A stretch of 64,000 nt of DNA from Taklimakanibacter sp049323275 (GCA_049323275.1 JBMOOM010000127.1:62001-126000), one strand, 5' to 3'. Shown: positions 25,361 through 34,048, counted from the stretch's first letter. Translations and numbers: made by a program. The notes: a model not told the origin generated them from the letters alone.

Positions 25361-25407
25361 ACCCTCATCCGCCCTTCGGGCACCTTCTCCCGCAGGCGGG
25401 AGAAGGA
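25361..25407 (+). repeat. RIME-like palindromic element
   Basis: CCCTCATCCGCCCTTCGGGC followed by CTTCTCCCGC...GGGAGAAGG, in the 135-base gap between the transporter operon and puuD. It may form a weak boundary between the two operons. Confidence 0.8.
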
Positions 25408-25446
25408 AGGCGGAAAGTCTCCGCCTTGCCCGGCTGAGGCTCTTTC

Positions 25447-26628
25447 ATGCTCGATCCCTTCATCGCCGACTGGCTCAATCTCCTGCTGCGCTGGGCGCAT
25501 ATGATCGCCGGCATTGCGTGGATCGGCACCTCCTTCTATTTCGTCGCCCTCGATTTTTCGCTGAAGCGCCGCGCCGGCCTGCCCGCCGGCGTCCATGGCG
25601 AGGCCTGGGAAGTACATGGCGGCGGCTTCTATCACGTGCAGAAATATCAGGTGGCGCCCGCCGACATGCCGCCCGACCTCATCTGGTTCAAATGGGAGGC
25701 CTATCTCACCTGGGTGACGGGCTTCCTGCTGCTCATCGTCCAGTTCTATTTCAACGCGACGACCTTCCTGATCGATCCTTCGGTGATGGCGCTGACGCCC
25801 TGGCAGGCGATCGGCATCTCGCTCCTTGGCCTCGCCGCCGGCTGGTTCATCTATGACGGGCTCTGCCGGTCGCCGCTCGTCCATCGTCCGGGTCTCCTGG
25901 CGCTCGCCGTCTTCGCGCTGATCCTCATCGCCGCTTACGCCTTCACCCATGTCTTCTCGGGCCGCGGCGCCCTCATCCATGTCGGCGCCTTCATCGGCAC
26001 GATGATGGCGGCCAATGTCTTCGCGGTCATCATTCCCAACCAGAAGAAGATCACCGCGGCGCTGCTGCGCGGCGAGGCGCCCGACCCGAAATTCGGCGTC
26101 ACCGGCAAGCAGCGCTCGCTGCACAATACCTATCTGACGCTCCCCGTTCTGCTGATGATGATCAGCAACCACTATCCGATGATCACCAATCATCCCGAGG
26201 CCTGGATCCTGGTCGGGCTGATCGTGATCGGCGGCGCGTCCTTGCGCCATTTCCTGGTGCGCCACGAGGTCGGCGACGACATGACGGAGATCGCCTGGAC
26301 CTTGCCGCTCATCTTCGGCGCGCTCGCCGCCGCTTTGTGGCTGACCGAGCCGAAGGCGCGGATCGGCGAAGGCCTCGTCGTCTCCGACCAGGAGGTCCAG
26401 GCCATCACGACCAAACACTGTACCATGTGTCATGCGGCGAAGCCGACCCATGCCGGCTTCAAGGAGGCGCCGAAGGGCGTGGCGCTCGAGACGCTCGACG
26501 AGCTGCGCCGCTATGCCGGCCAGATCGAGGCCCAGGCGGTGCGCAACAAATCCATGCCGCTCGGCAACGAGACCGGCATGACGGATGAGGAGCGCGCCAG
26601 GCTGGGCGCCTGGATCGGCGCGTTATGA
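25447..26628 (+). CDS. puuD: Membrane urate hydroxylase with cytochrome c domain
   Basis: 393 residues. PuuD oxidises urate to 5-hydroxyisourate and passes electrons to the respiratory chain, replacing soluble uricase. The N-terminal DUF989-type membrane domain has seven to eight segments, with MIAGIAWIGTSFYF (His and Trp near the start), GEAWEVHGGGFYHVQKY and FKWEAYLTWVTGF. The C-terminal region carries a c-type haem motif CTMCH (about residue 325) followed by PTHAGF and an axial Met (NKSMPLGNE). This two-part layout is diagnostic. The stop overlaps the uraD start (ATGA). Confidence 0.95.
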   Translation: MLDPFIADWLNLLLRWAHMIAGIAWIGTSFYFVALDFSLKRRAGLPAGVHGEAWEVHGGGFYHVQKYQVAPADMPPDLIWFKWEAYLTWVTGFLLLIVQFYFNATTFLIDPSVMALTPWQAIGISLLGLAAGWFIYDGLCRSPLVHRPGLLALAVFALILIAAYAFTHVFSGRGALIHVGAFIGTMMAANVFAVIIPNQKKITAALLRGEAPDPKFGVTGKQRSLHNTYLTLPVLLMMISNHYPMITNHPEAWILVGLIVIGGASLRHFLVRHEVGDDMTEIAWTLPLIFGALAAALWLTEPKARIGEGLVVSDQEVQAITTKHCTMCHAAKPTHAGFKEAPKGVALETLDELRRYAGQIEAQAVRNKSMPLGNETGMTDEERARLGAWIGAL

Positions 26629-27122
26629 CCACGCTCGACGATATCAACCTCATGCCGCTCTATGCCTTTCTCGCGGCCTTCGGCGATGTGGCCGAGCATT
26701 CGCCCTGGGTGGCGGAAGGCGCCTGGGAGAAGCGGCCTTTCGCAGCGCGGGAGGATGTCGTCGCCGCTTTCGCGGGCGCGATGCACGCCGCGTCCCGGGA
26801 GGCGCAGCTGGCGCTCATCCGCGCCCATCCCGATCTCGCCACGAAGGCGAGGCTCACCCAGGATTCGACGGCCGAGCAGGCGGGCGCCGGGCTCGACCGG
26901 CTGACGGCGGAGGAATTCGCCCGCTTCACGGCGCTCAACGACGCCTATAAGGCGCGCTTCGGCTTTCCCTTCATCTTCGCCGTGAAGGGCGCGACCAAGG
27001 GCCAGATCCTGAGCGCGTTCGAGGAGCGCCTCGCCAACAGCCGGGAAGCGGAGTTCGCGACCGCGCTGAGCCAGATCGCGCGCATCTTCCGCTTCCGCCT
27101 CGAAGACAGGATATCGCCATGA
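26625..27122 (+). CDS. uraD: OHCU decarboxylase
   Basis: A 165-residue helical enzyme that converts 2-oxo-4-hydroxy-4-carboxy-5-ureidoimidazoline to S-allantoin, the step after UraH. Family signatures: AFLAAFGDVAEHSPWVAEGAW near the N-terminus, IRAHPDLATKARL with the catalytic His, the STAEQAGAGLDRL helix, and NDAYKARFGFPFIFAVKG. Length matches the family. Its start overlaps the puuD stop and its own stop overlaps the guaD start, so puuD-uraD-guaD form a translationally coupled run. Confidence 0.95.
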   Translation: MTTLDDINLMPLYAFLAAFGDVAEHSPWVAEGAWEKRPFAAREDVVAAFAGAMHAASREAQLALIRAHPDLATKARLTQDSTAEQAGAGLDRLTAEEFARFTALNDAYKARFGFPFIFAVKGATKGQILSAFEERLANSREAEFATALSQIARIFRFRLEDRISP

Positions 27123-28408
27123 CCCGCATCGTCGCCGGCGCCGTGCTGACCTTCGGCGCGACCGCCGCGGAATATCTGCATGAGCCGCAGGGGGCCGTCG
27201 TGATCGGCGATGACGGCCGCATCCTGTGGCGCGGCGCCCGCCGGGCGCTGCCGGAAGCCTTCCGCACGGCGCCGGCCGACGACTATGGCGACTGCCTGGT
27301 CCTTCCGGGCTTCATCGACGCCCATATCCATTTTCCGCAATACCGCATGCTGGCGGCGCCGGGAAAGGATCTGCTCGACTGGCTCAACCGCTTCACCTTT
27401 CCGGAGGAGTCGCGTTACAGCGACGCGGCCTATGCGGCGGCGGCGGCCGAGAAATTCCTCGACCGCCTCGTCACCAACGGCACGACCTCGGCCATGGTCT
27501 TCTCGTCGGTGCATAAATCCTGCGCCGACGCCTTGTTCGCCGCGGCCCAAGCGCGGCGCATGGCGGTGCTGACCGGCAAGACCATGATGGACCGCGACGT
27601 GCCCGAGGCCGTGCGCGACACGCCCGAGGCGGGGGCGCGCGACAGCGAGGCGCTTTATCAGAAATGGCATCGCCGCGACCGTTTGCGGTACGTCGTCTCG
27701 CCGCGTTTCGCCGTCACCTCGTCGGAGGCGCAGTTGCGGGTCGCCGCCGAGCTGATGCAATCACTGCCCGATGCGCTGATGCAGACGCATCTTTCGGAAA
27801 GCGTCGGCGAGCTGGCGCGCATCGCCGAGCTCTATCCGAACGACAAGGATTACACCGACGTCTATGACCGCTTCGGGCTGCTGAGCGACCGCAGCCTCTT
27901 CGCCCATGGCATCCATCTCTCCGAGCGCGAATGCCGGCGCCTGTCGGAGACGGGCTCGATCGTCGCCCATTGCCCGACCTCGAACATGTTCTTAGGCTCG
28001 GGCCTCATGAATATGGGCTATCTCGGCAAGGCCGGGCGTCCGGTCAGGCTGGCGCTGGGCACCGATGTCGGCGGCGGCACCAGCTATTCGATGCTGGCCA
28101 CCCTGGGTGCGGCCTATAAGGTACAGATGCTGTCGGGCTATCGGCCCACCGCCTGCGAGCTCTTCCACCTGGCGACCCGGGGCAATGCCGAGGTGCTGCG
28201 CCTCGCCGATGAGGTCGGCGCGCTCGATGAAGGCAAATGGGCGGACATCGTGGTGATCGATCCCAAGGCGACCGATGTCCTGGCGAGCCGCCAGGAGCTG
28301 TCGCAATCGCTCGAGGACCAGCTGTTCGCCCTGGCGATACTGGGCGACGACCGCGCCATCCGCGCGACTTACGTCGCCGGGCGCCGGATTCATGAAAGAA
28401 GTGAGTGA
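27119..28408 (+). CDS. guaD: Guanine deaminase
   Basis: A 429-residue amidohydrolase-superfamily enzyme that deaminates guanine to xanthine and so feeds XdhAB. Metal-binding motif GFIDAHIHFPQYRM (His-x-His), LLDWLNRFTFPEE typical of guanine deaminases, HLSES around residue 222, APHGIHL-like AHGIHLSERE, CPTSNMFLGSG and GTDVGGGTSYSML holding the catalytic Asp. Length matches bacterial GuaD. The start overlaps the uraD stop, and puuE begins two bases after its stop. Confidence 0.95.
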   Translation: MTRIVAGAVLTFGATAAEYLHEPQGAVVIGDDGRILWRGARRALPEAFRTAPADDYGDCLVLPGFIDAHIHFPQYRMLAAPGKDLLDWLNRFTFPEESRYSDAAYAAAAAEKFLDRLVTNGTTSAMVFSSVHKSCADALFAAAQARRMAVLTGKTMMDRDVPEAVRDTPEAGARDSEALYQKWHRRDRLRYVVSPRFAVTSSEAQLRVAAELMQSLPDALMQTHLSESVGELARIAELYPNDKDYTDVYDRFGLLSDRSLFAHGIHLSERECRRLSETGSIVAHCPTSNMFLGSGLMNMGYLGKAGRPVRLALGTDVGGGTSYSMLATLGAAYKVQMLSGYRPTACELFHLATRGNAEVLRLADEVGALDEGKWADIVVIDPKATDVLASRQELSQSLEDQLFALAILGDDRAIRATYVAGRRIHERSE

Positions 28409-28409
28409 C

Positions 28410-29324
28410 ATGACCAACATCTATCCCCGCGACATGAAGGGTTATGGCCGCGCCATTCCCGATCCCCAATGGCCGGGCGGCGCCAATGTCGCCGTGCAGT
28501 TCGTGCTCAATTACGAAGAGGGCGGCGAGAACTGCGTTCTCCATGGCGACGCCGCCTCGGAAGCCTTCCTGTCCGAGATCGTCGGCGCCGCGGCCTGGCC
28601 GGGCCAGCGCCACTGGAACATGGAATCGATCTATGAATATGGCGCGCGCGCCGGCTTCTGGCGGCTGTGGCGCATGTTCACCGGCCGGAAGATCCCGCTC
28701 ACCATCTATGGCGTCGCCACCGCGCTCCAGCGCTCGCCCGAGCAGACAAGTGCGATGAAGGAGGCCCAATGGGAGATCGCCAGCCACGGCCTCAAATGGA
28801 TCGAATACAAGGACTATGCCGAGGCCGAGGAGCGCGCCCATCTGATCGAGGCGATCCGCATCCACACGGAAGTGACCGGCGAGCGTCCGCTCGGCTGGTA
28901 CACCGGGCGCTGCTCGGTCAATACGACGAAGCTGGTGATGGAGGAGGGCGGCTTCCTCTATTCCTCCGATGCCTATGCCGACGATCTGCCCTATTGGGTG
29001 GAGAGGCCGCAGGGCGGCCAGCATCTGATCATTCCCTATACGCTCGACGCCAACGACATGCGCTTTGCGACGCCGCAGGGCTTCAACAGCGGCGATCAGT
29101 TCTATGCCTATCTGAAGGACAGCTTCGACTGCCTCTATGAGGAGGGCCGCCGCGGCTCGCCCAAGATGATGTCGGTGGGCCTGCATTGCCGCCTGATCGG
29201 CAGGCCCGGCCGCGCCCTGGCGCTCGAACGCTTCCTCGATTACGTTCAGAAGCATGACAAGGTATGGGTGCCGCGCCGCATCGACATCGCGCGCCATTGG
29301 CACCAGCATTTTCCGCCCGCATGA
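28410..29324 (+). CDS. puuE: Allantoinase PuuE (polysaccharide-deacetylase fold)
   Basis: 304 residues. PuuE hydrolyses allantoin to allantoate and belongs to the NodB/polysaccharide-deacetylase fold rather than the amidohydrolase AllB. Motifs: QFVLNYEEGGE near the N-terminus, ESIYEYGARAGFWR, QWEIASHGLKWIEYKDY with the conserved His, GERPLGWYTGRCSVNT and the C-terminal GLHCRLIGRPGR. I chose the ATG at 28410, where the family match begins, two bases after the guaD stop. The open frame extends further upstream inside guaD, but that part is not homologous. A RAYT gene starts 11 bases downstream. Confidence 0.93.
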   Translation: MTNIYPRDMKGYGRAIPDPQWPGGANVAVQFVLNYEEGGENCVLHGDAASEAFLSEIVGAAAWPGQRHWNMESIYEYGARAGFWRLWRMFTGRKIPLTIYGVATALQRSPEQTSAMKEAQWEIASHGLKWIEYKDYAEAEERAHLIEAIRIHTEVTGERPLGWYTGRCSVNTTKLVMEEGGFLYSSDAYADDLPYWVERPQGGQHLIIPYTLDANDMRFATPQGFNSGDQFYAYLKDSFDCLYEEGRRGSPKMMSVGLHCRLIGRPGRALALERFLDYVQKHDKVWVPRRIDIARHWHQHFPPA

Positions 29325-29335
29325 CCGGATATTGA

Positions 29336-29908
29336 ATGGCCAGGCTCGCCCGCATCGTCATCCCGGATGTGCCGCATCATGTGGTGCAGCGGGCGCGGCC
29401 CGGCCTCAAGCTTTTCGGCGATGACGGCGATTATGCCGAATACAGCGACATGCTGGCGCGCAATCTAAGGGGCGCGCGGCTCGTCTCGGCCTGCCTGATG
29501 CCGGATCACGTGCATCTGATCGCCATTCCGTCGACCAGCGAGGCGCTGGCCCGCATGCTGGGCGAGACCCGCCGGCTCTATGCCCGCTACAAGGGGCTGG
29601 GCGCGCAGGGCCTGTGGCGCGGGCGTTTCCTCTCCTGCCCGCTCGATGCCGCGCATGCCAGAGCGGCGCTCGCCTATCTGAGCTTCAATCCGGTGCGCGC
29701 CGGCCTGGTGCGCCTGCCGTCGGAATGGAAGTGGCTTTTGGGCGAACAGGATTTCGACGCCCCGGCGGACGACCGGCACCTGCAGACGATCCGCGCCGCG
29801 ACACGCACCGGCCGTCCCGCCGGCGATGCCGATTTCTACGCCAGGATCGAATATGAGCTCGGCCGCTCGCTCAAGCCCAAGAAGCGCGGCCGCAAGGCGC
29901 GGTGGTGA
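29336..29908 (+). CDS. REP-associated tyrosine transposase (RAYT), copy 2
   Basis: 190 residues, begins MARLARIVIPDVPHHVVQRA, close to the start of the RAYT at 7204-7875. HUH motif MPDHVHLIAI (about residues 54-63) and YLSFNPVRAGLV with the candidate nucleophile Tyr. The C-terminus is basic (KPKKRGRKARW). It is shorter than the first copy and its middle differs, so it belongs to another subgroup of the family rather than being a recent duplicate. It starts 11 bases after puuE, as if read through from the purine operon. Palindromic repeats follow directly, one of which also occurs at 3331. Confidence 0.88.
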   Translation: MARLARIVIPDVPHHVVQRARPGLKLFGDDGDYAEYSDMLARNLRGARLVSACLMPDHVHLIAIPSTSEALARMLGETRRLYARYKGLGAQGLWRGRFLSCPLDAAHARAALAYLSFNPVRAGLVRLPSEWKWLLGEQDFDAPADDRHLQTIRAATRTGRPAGDADFYARIEYELGRSLKPKKRGRKARW

Positions 29909-29931
29909 GGAACTCCCTCTCAAGGTTCCTT

Positions 29932-30041
29932 ATGCTGAGGTGGCCGCGAAGCGGCCCTCGAAGCATCCATCAGGATAGAGCGAATATGCGGCGCCCGACC
30001 CTTCGAGGCTCGCTGCGCTCGCACCTCAGGCTGAGGGCAGA
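29932..30041. repeat. Two palindromic repeats downstream of the second RAYT
   Basis: 29932-29977 is copy B of the 46-base repeat (one mismatch to the complement of 3331-3376; stem GGCCGC-GAA-GCGGCC). About 29998-30041 is a second hairpin-type repeat (CCTTCGAGG, GCTCGCTGCGCTCGC, CCTCAGGCTGAGGG) often seen beside the first type in rhizobial genomes. Both lie within 135 bases of the RAYT stop, where the substrates of such enzymes are often found. Confidence 0.75.
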
Positions 30042-30055
30042 CCAAGTATAATTGC

Positions 30056-30547
30056 TTAAATCGCCAGCATCGCCGGTTCCGGCAGCGTCGCTTCCTGGAG
30101 ATTGTTGCCGGGGCCCTTGCGGTCGATGACCAGGAAGTCGCTGTCGGGGTCGAGGACGAGAAGCGGGAAGTGCCAGGTATTGCGGGCATAGTTGACGCCC
30201 TGCCGGCCGGTGGCGCGGAAGGCGCGCAGTGTCCCGGCGCTCGGCGGCGCGCCGGCTTCCGCCACGACAATGAGCCAGGCGCGATTCTGGAGGGGATAGA
30301 AGGACTGGCTGCCGAGCGGATGGCGTTCGACGAAAGTGATGGCGAAGGGAAAGCCGCGCGGCTGGCCGCGGAACAGGCTGACGATCGTCTCGCCGCCTTC
30401 CGTACCGGTATCTATGCGCGCCAGATCGTGGAAGCGTTCGGTGAAGCCCTGATTGATCGGGTAGTGATGCGCCTCCGCCATCTCGACGACGTCGCCGAAG
30501 GACGCGAAGGCAGCTCGGGTGAGAGGTTCTATTCTGAGACTCGTCAT
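30056..30547 (-). CDS. allA: Ureidoglycolate lyase
   Basis: A 163-residue cupin-fold enzyme that splits ureidoglycolate into glyoxylate and urea, the end of purine ring breakdown. Family signatures: RIEPLTRAAFASFGDVVE at the N-terminus, FRGQPRGFPFAITFVERHPLGSQSFYPL in the middle and GVNYARNTWHFPLLVL, which holds the His-containing active-site strand. Length matches AllA. It is transcribed toward the rest of the purine cluster from the other strand. The enzyme producing ureidoglycolate from allantoate (allantoicase, or allantoate/ureidoglycine hydrolases) is not in the window. Confidence 0.92.
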   Translation of the reverse strand: MTSLRIEPLTRAAFASFGDVVEMAEAHHYPINQGFTERFHDLARIDTGTEGGETIVSLFRGQPRGFPFAITFVERHPLGSQSFYPLQNRAWLIVVAEAGAPPSAGTLRAFRATGRQGVNYARNTWHFPLLVLDPDSDFLVIDRKGPGNNLQEATLPEPAMLAI

Positions 30548-30899
30548 GATCGCACGTTAACCGCTAACGCCGGGAAAGAAAATGGAGTTCTCGCAACGGC
30601 AGAACGGCAATAAACTGTGGCCGACATGCAACGAACATCGCGGTGTTGATTGAAATTCGTGCTGCCTGAATTTTCAGCATCTGCCTGGTCGCCATCGACA
30701 AGTGATTGAAAGCATTGAGCGTGACGGTCGATGTGGTGAGAATGTGACCGGGTGACGTAAGGCGCGCCACGAAAATGTCGTTAGTCCTCGCATAGTTGTG
30801 ATGTTATCAAAATAAGCGGGTTGGGGAACCGATGGGCGCCCTGAGGGACGGGCGGCGCTGTGGATTCATCGTTCACCAATCGAGGGGAAAACTAAGGTA
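30548..30899. other. AT-richer divergent promoter region
   Basis: This 352-base region between the divergent allA and polysaccharide export genes is clearly lower in GC than its surroundings, as expected for regulatory DNA. GTTAAC-containing CGTTAACCGCTAACG (about 30555-30569) is an imperfect palindrome near the allA start. A short frame on the minus strand (30564-30770) has no ribosome site and no family resemblance and is not called. TAAGG directly precedes the export gene. Confidence 0.45.
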
Positions 30900-32048
30900 A
30901 TGCGTCCGAAAAAATCCGTGGTCCTGACGGCCATGATCACCGTTGCGTTGACCGGCTGTGCGTCGCTTCCAAGCGAAGGTCCGCAAAGCAAGCAGATCGA
31001 GAAGGCCTATCTCGAGAAGAACACCGCCGGCTTCTCGCTGATCAATGTCAGCCGGCCCGTCGCCGATTATCTGTCGCGCAATTCCGGCGAGAGCTTCGGC
31101 GACCGTTTCGGCAAGGGCAAGCCGATGCGCGCCGAGACGATCGGTCCCGGCGACGTGCTGACCGTCACCATCTGGGAAGCCGACCAGACCGGCGTCTTCG
31201 CCAGCACCAACACCGCCGATCGCGGCACCATTCCCGATGTCGAGGTGAGCAGCCGCGGCACCATCAGCATTCCCTATGCCGGCACGATCAAGGCCGCCGG
31301 ACGCACGCCGCAGAGCCTGAGCGCGGCCATCACCAAGGCGCTCGAGGCCAAGGCGGTCGAGCCGCAGGTGCATGTCGCGAGGAAGGAGAAGGTGGCCTCC
31401 GTCGTCACCGTGACGGGCGGCGTCGGCAAGGCGGGCCTCTATCCGCTGAGCCTGCGCGGCGATTCGCTGCTCGATGTCATCGCCGGTTCCGGCGGCTCGT
31501 CCTATCCGCCCTATGAAACGGTGGTGAACATCACGCGGCGCGGCGAGATCGCCACCTCCTATCTCGATCACGTCATCGAGACGCCGGCCGACAATATCTA
31601 TATGCGGCCGGGCGATCAGATCAGCATCGAGCGCAAGCCGCGGACCTATTCGGCCTTCGGCGCCGTCGAGCGCAAGGGCAATCTGGAGTTCGGCGCCAGC
31701 AATCTCAACCTGATCGAAGCGGTCAGCAAGGCGTCCGGTCTTTCCGACATCCGCGCCGATGCCACGGGCGTGTTCCTGTTCCGCTTCGAGAAGCGCTCGG
31801 TGGCGGAGCGCTTCGCCAGCGAGCCGGTGACGGCGTCGGGCGGCATCGTGCCGGTGATCTACCGGCTCAATCTCAAGGACCCGAACCAGTATTTCTTCGC
31901 CCAGTCGATCGCCATGCGCGACCGCGACGTGATCTATGTGGCCGACGCAACGACCGTGTCGCTGCAGAAGTTCCTGGGCCTGCTGGGCGCCGCGATATCG
32001 CCGCCGGGCGCGGCGGTGCGCACGGTCACGACAGTGAACGCCCTGTGA
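30900..32048 (+). CDS. Polysaccharide export lipoprotein (OPX/Wza-like)
   Basis: 382 residues. Signal peptide with lipobox (VALTGC, Cys20), so an outer-membrane-directed lipoprotein. The Poly_export domain follows (ETIGPGDVLTVTIWEA, then SSRGTISIPYAGTIKAAGRT), with repeated SLBB-like domains (VVTVTGGVGKAGLYPL ... GGSSYPPYETVVNI; then RTYSAFGAVERKG). A C-terminal hydrophobic helical segment (SLQKFLGLLGAAISPPG) may line an outer-membrane pore as in Wza-type proteins. Such proteins export capsular or extracellular polysaccharide. No synthesis or Wzc-like gene is adjacent, so the polymer is unknown. It ends one base before the converging phosphatase gene. Confidence 0.88.
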   Translation: MRPKKSVVLTAMITVALTGCASLPSEGPQSKQIEKAYLEKNTAGFSLINVSRPVADYLSRNSGESFGDRFGKGKPMRAETIGPGDVLTVTIWEADQTGVFASTNTADRGTIPDVEVSSRGTISIPYAGTIKAAGRTPQSLSAAITKALEAKAVEPQVHVARKEKVASVVTVTGGVGKAGLYPLSLRGDSLLDVIAGSGGSSYPPYETVVNITRRGEIATSYLDHVIETPADNIYMRPGDQISIERKPRTYSAFGAVERKGNLEFGASNLNLIEAVSKASGLSDIRADATGVFLFRFEKRSVAERFASEPVTASGGIVPVIYRLNLKDPNQYFFAQSIAMRDRDVIYVADATTVSLQKFLGLLGAAISPPGAAVRTVTTVNAL

Positions 32049-32840
32049 TCAGGCTCCGAACCTGAGCAGGCTGCTGAAGGATGCAAAGAGATAGGGCGCG
32101 CTCGCCAGGACTTCATTGCCTCTGGTGAGCGCATCCCCGCTCAGAAAGTCGCTCACCTGTCCGCCGGCTTCCCTGACGATGCACAGGCCGGCGGCGACGT
32201 CCCAGGCGTTGATATGTGATTCCCAATAGCCTTCGAGCCGGCCGTCGGCGGTGAAAGCGAGGCCGAGCGCGCCTGAGCCGAGGCGGCTATATTCGCAATG
32301 CGCCTCGAGCAGCGCCTTGACGGCACCGGCATGCTTAGCCGGCGGACGGCGATAGCTGTAGCCGACGCCGAGCCGCGATTCCTCCAGCGACCTCGCCCGG
32401 CTGACTTCGATCTTTCTGCCGTTGAGCGTGGCGCCCCTGCCGCGCCGCGCCGCATAGAGCTCTTCGGTCACCGGGTTGTAGATCACGCCGACCACGAAAT
32501 CGCCGCCGGCGAGAAGACCGATCGACACGCACCAGAGCGGAATGCCGCGCAGGAAGTTGGCGGTGCCGTCGATCGGGTCGATGATCCACACCGCTTTGGC
32601 GTCCGGGTTTCGCGTGCCGCGCTCCTCGCCGATGAAGCCGTCTTCGGGAAACAGCTGCTGCAACGTCCCGACGATCCTGTCCTCGCAGGCCCGGTCGGCT
32701 TCGCTCACCAGGTCCTGGGTGCCCTTGCGCTCGACATCGAGCTCGGCGCGCCGGTGATAGGCCTCCGCCGCCAGCCGCCCCGCCTCGCGCGCCACCCCGA
32801 GCGCCGCCCAATACCTTATCTCGATCGCATCCGGTTCCAC
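32049..32840 (-). CDS. Inositol monophosphatase-family protein
   Basis: 263 residues, starting with GTG at 32840 behind AGGGGAA. Metal-dependent phosphatase of the IMPase/CysQ/FBPase fold. Motifs: TQDLVSEADRACE, FIGEERG (metal-binding Glu), WIIDPIDGTANFLRG (the DPIDGT signature) and the C-terminal INAWDVAAGLCIVREAGG, where W-D-V/AAG is the second metal site. All catalytic residues are present. The substrate could be inositol phosphate, histidinol phosphate or another sugar phosphate; the sequence does not decide. It converges on the polysaccharide export gene with no gap between stop codons. Confidence 0.88.
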   Translation of the reverse strand: MEPDAIEIRYWAALGVAREAGRLAAEAYHRRAELDVERKGTQDLVSEADRACEDRIVGTLQQLFPEDGFIGEERGTRNPDAKAVWIIDPIDGTANFLRGIPLWCVSIGLLAGGDFVVGVIYNPVTEELYAARRGRGATLNGRKIEVSRARSLEESRLGVGYSYRRPPAKHAGAVKALLEAHCEYSRLGSGALGLAFTADGRLEGYWESHINAWDVAAGLCIVREAGGQVSDFLSGDALTRGNEVLASAPYLFASFSSLLRFGA

Positions 32841-32967
32841 GAAATTCCCCTAAAATTATGACTAGCCAAGACTTTCTCCTTGGTCCAAGCTGTCACACAA
32901 CTGTCATAATTCGTCAAAGGCAGCCGGCTCCGCAAACTGGAGCAAACTGGCAACTGGGGAGGAATGT

Positions 32968-33999
32968 ATGAAGTTTTCAGCGAGAAGTCTTGTTGCGTCC
33001 ATTGCCGCATGCGCCGCCGTGGCCTTCGCCACCGGGGCCCGCGCCGAAGGCAATCTCACCGTCTATTGCTCGGTCCAGGAGGAATGGTGCCAGCTGATGG
33101 TGAACGAGTTCCAGAAGGCGACCGGCATCACCGTGGCGATGACCCGCAAGAGCTCGGGCGAGACCTTCGCGCAGGTGAAGGCCGAGGCCGCGAATCCCAA
33201 GGGCGACATCTGGTGGGGCGGCACCGGCGACCCGCATCTCCAGGCGGCCGAGGAAGGCCTCACCGAGGAGTATGACTCGCCCAGGCTCGCCGAGCTGCAC
33301 GAATGGGCGGTCAAGCAGCATGAGACGGCGAAGAAGCGCACCGTCGGCGTCTATCTGGGCGCTCTGGGCTATGGCTACAACACCGAGCTTCTCGAGCAGA
33401 AGAAGCTCGAGGCGCCGAAATGCTGGGCCGATCTGATCAAGCCGGAATTCAAGGGCGAGGTGCAGGTCGCCAATCCCAATTCCTCCGGCACCGCTTATAC
33501 CTTCATCGCCACCCTGGTGCAGATCATGGGCGAGGAGGAGGCTTTCAAATATCTGAAGGCGCTCGCCGAGAACATCAACCAATACACCAAGTCGGGCGCC
33601 GCCCCGGCGCAGGCCGCGGCGCGCGGCGAGACCCTGATCGGCATCGCCTTCCAGCACGATGTCGTGACGCCCAGCATCACATCGAACGCGCCGATCAAGA
33701 ATGTGTCGCCCTGCGAGGGAACCGGCTTCGAGATCGGCTCGATGAGCATCATCAAGGGCGCTCCCAATATGGAGAATGCCAAGAAGTGGTATGACTGGGC
33801 CCTGACGCCCGAGGCGCAGAAGCTCGGCGCCCAGGCCAATTCCTATCAGAACCCGTCCAACAAGGCGGCGCCGATCCCCGAGCAGGCGCCCAAGATGGCC
33901 GACATCAAGCTCATCGACTACGACTTCGCCAAATTCGGATCATCGGCCGAGCGCAAGCGTCTGCTGAGCCGCTGGGACAAGGAGATCGGCGCGAAATAG
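32968..33999 (+). CDS. AfuA/FbpA-like ABC substrate-binding protein
   Basis: 343 residues with a Sec signal peptide (cleavage after GARA, residue 26) and a strong ribosome site (GGGGAGGAA). The mature protein has the extracellular solute-binding type 1 pattern: LTVYCSVQEEWCQLMVNEFQ, GDIWWGGTGDPHLQA, LGYGYNTELL, the VANPNSSGTAYTFIA segment and ANSYQNPSNKAAP. Relatives are annotated as ferric-iron binders, but characterised AfuA binds hexose phosphates, and the twin Tyr of true FbpA is not evident here (NSYQN only). I therefore leave the substrate open. Permease and ATPase genes follow, separated by a stable stem-loop. Confidence 0.88.
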   Translation: MKFSARSLVASIAACAAVAFATGARAEGNLTVYCSVQEEWCQLMVNEFQKATGITVAMTRKSSGETFAQVKAEAANPKGDIWWGGTGDPHLQAAEEGLTEEYDSPRLAELHEWAVKQHETAKKRTVGVYLGALGYGYNTELLEQKKLEAPKCWADLIKPEFKGEVQVANPNSSGTAYTFIATLVQIMGEEEAFKYLKALAENINQYTKSGAAPAQAAARGETLIGIAFQHDVVTPSITSNAPIKNVSPCEGTGFEIGSMSIIKGAPNMENAKKWYDWALTPEAQKLGAQANSYQNPSNKAAPIPEQAPKMADIKLIDYDFAKFGSSAERKRLLSRWDKEIGAK

Positions 34000-34005
34000 C
34001 TGAAG

Positions 34006-34039
34006 GGGATGGCCGGCGGGACCGACCGCCGGCCATCCC
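34006..34039 (+). other. Stem-loop between binding-protein and permease genes
   Basis: GGGATGGCCGGCGG (34006-34019) pairs perfectly with CCGCCGGCCATCCC (34026-34039) around a six-base loop. It starts seven bases after the binding-protein stop and ends nine bases before the permease ATG, with no T-run. Such hairpins typically protect the upstream mRNA and lower permease expression relative to the binding protein. Confidence 0.7.
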
Positions 34040-34048
34040 GCTTTCGTC

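Noticed and set aside
23269..26451. A 1060-codon minus-strand open frame across the permease, BMP and puuD genes
   Set aside because: It crosses four well-identified plus-strand genes and a RIME-like repeat; it is a by-product of high GC wobble positions.
30564..30770. Short minus-strand frame between allA and the export gene
   Set aside because: No ribosome site, no recognisable domain, and it lies in the AT-richer divergent promoter.
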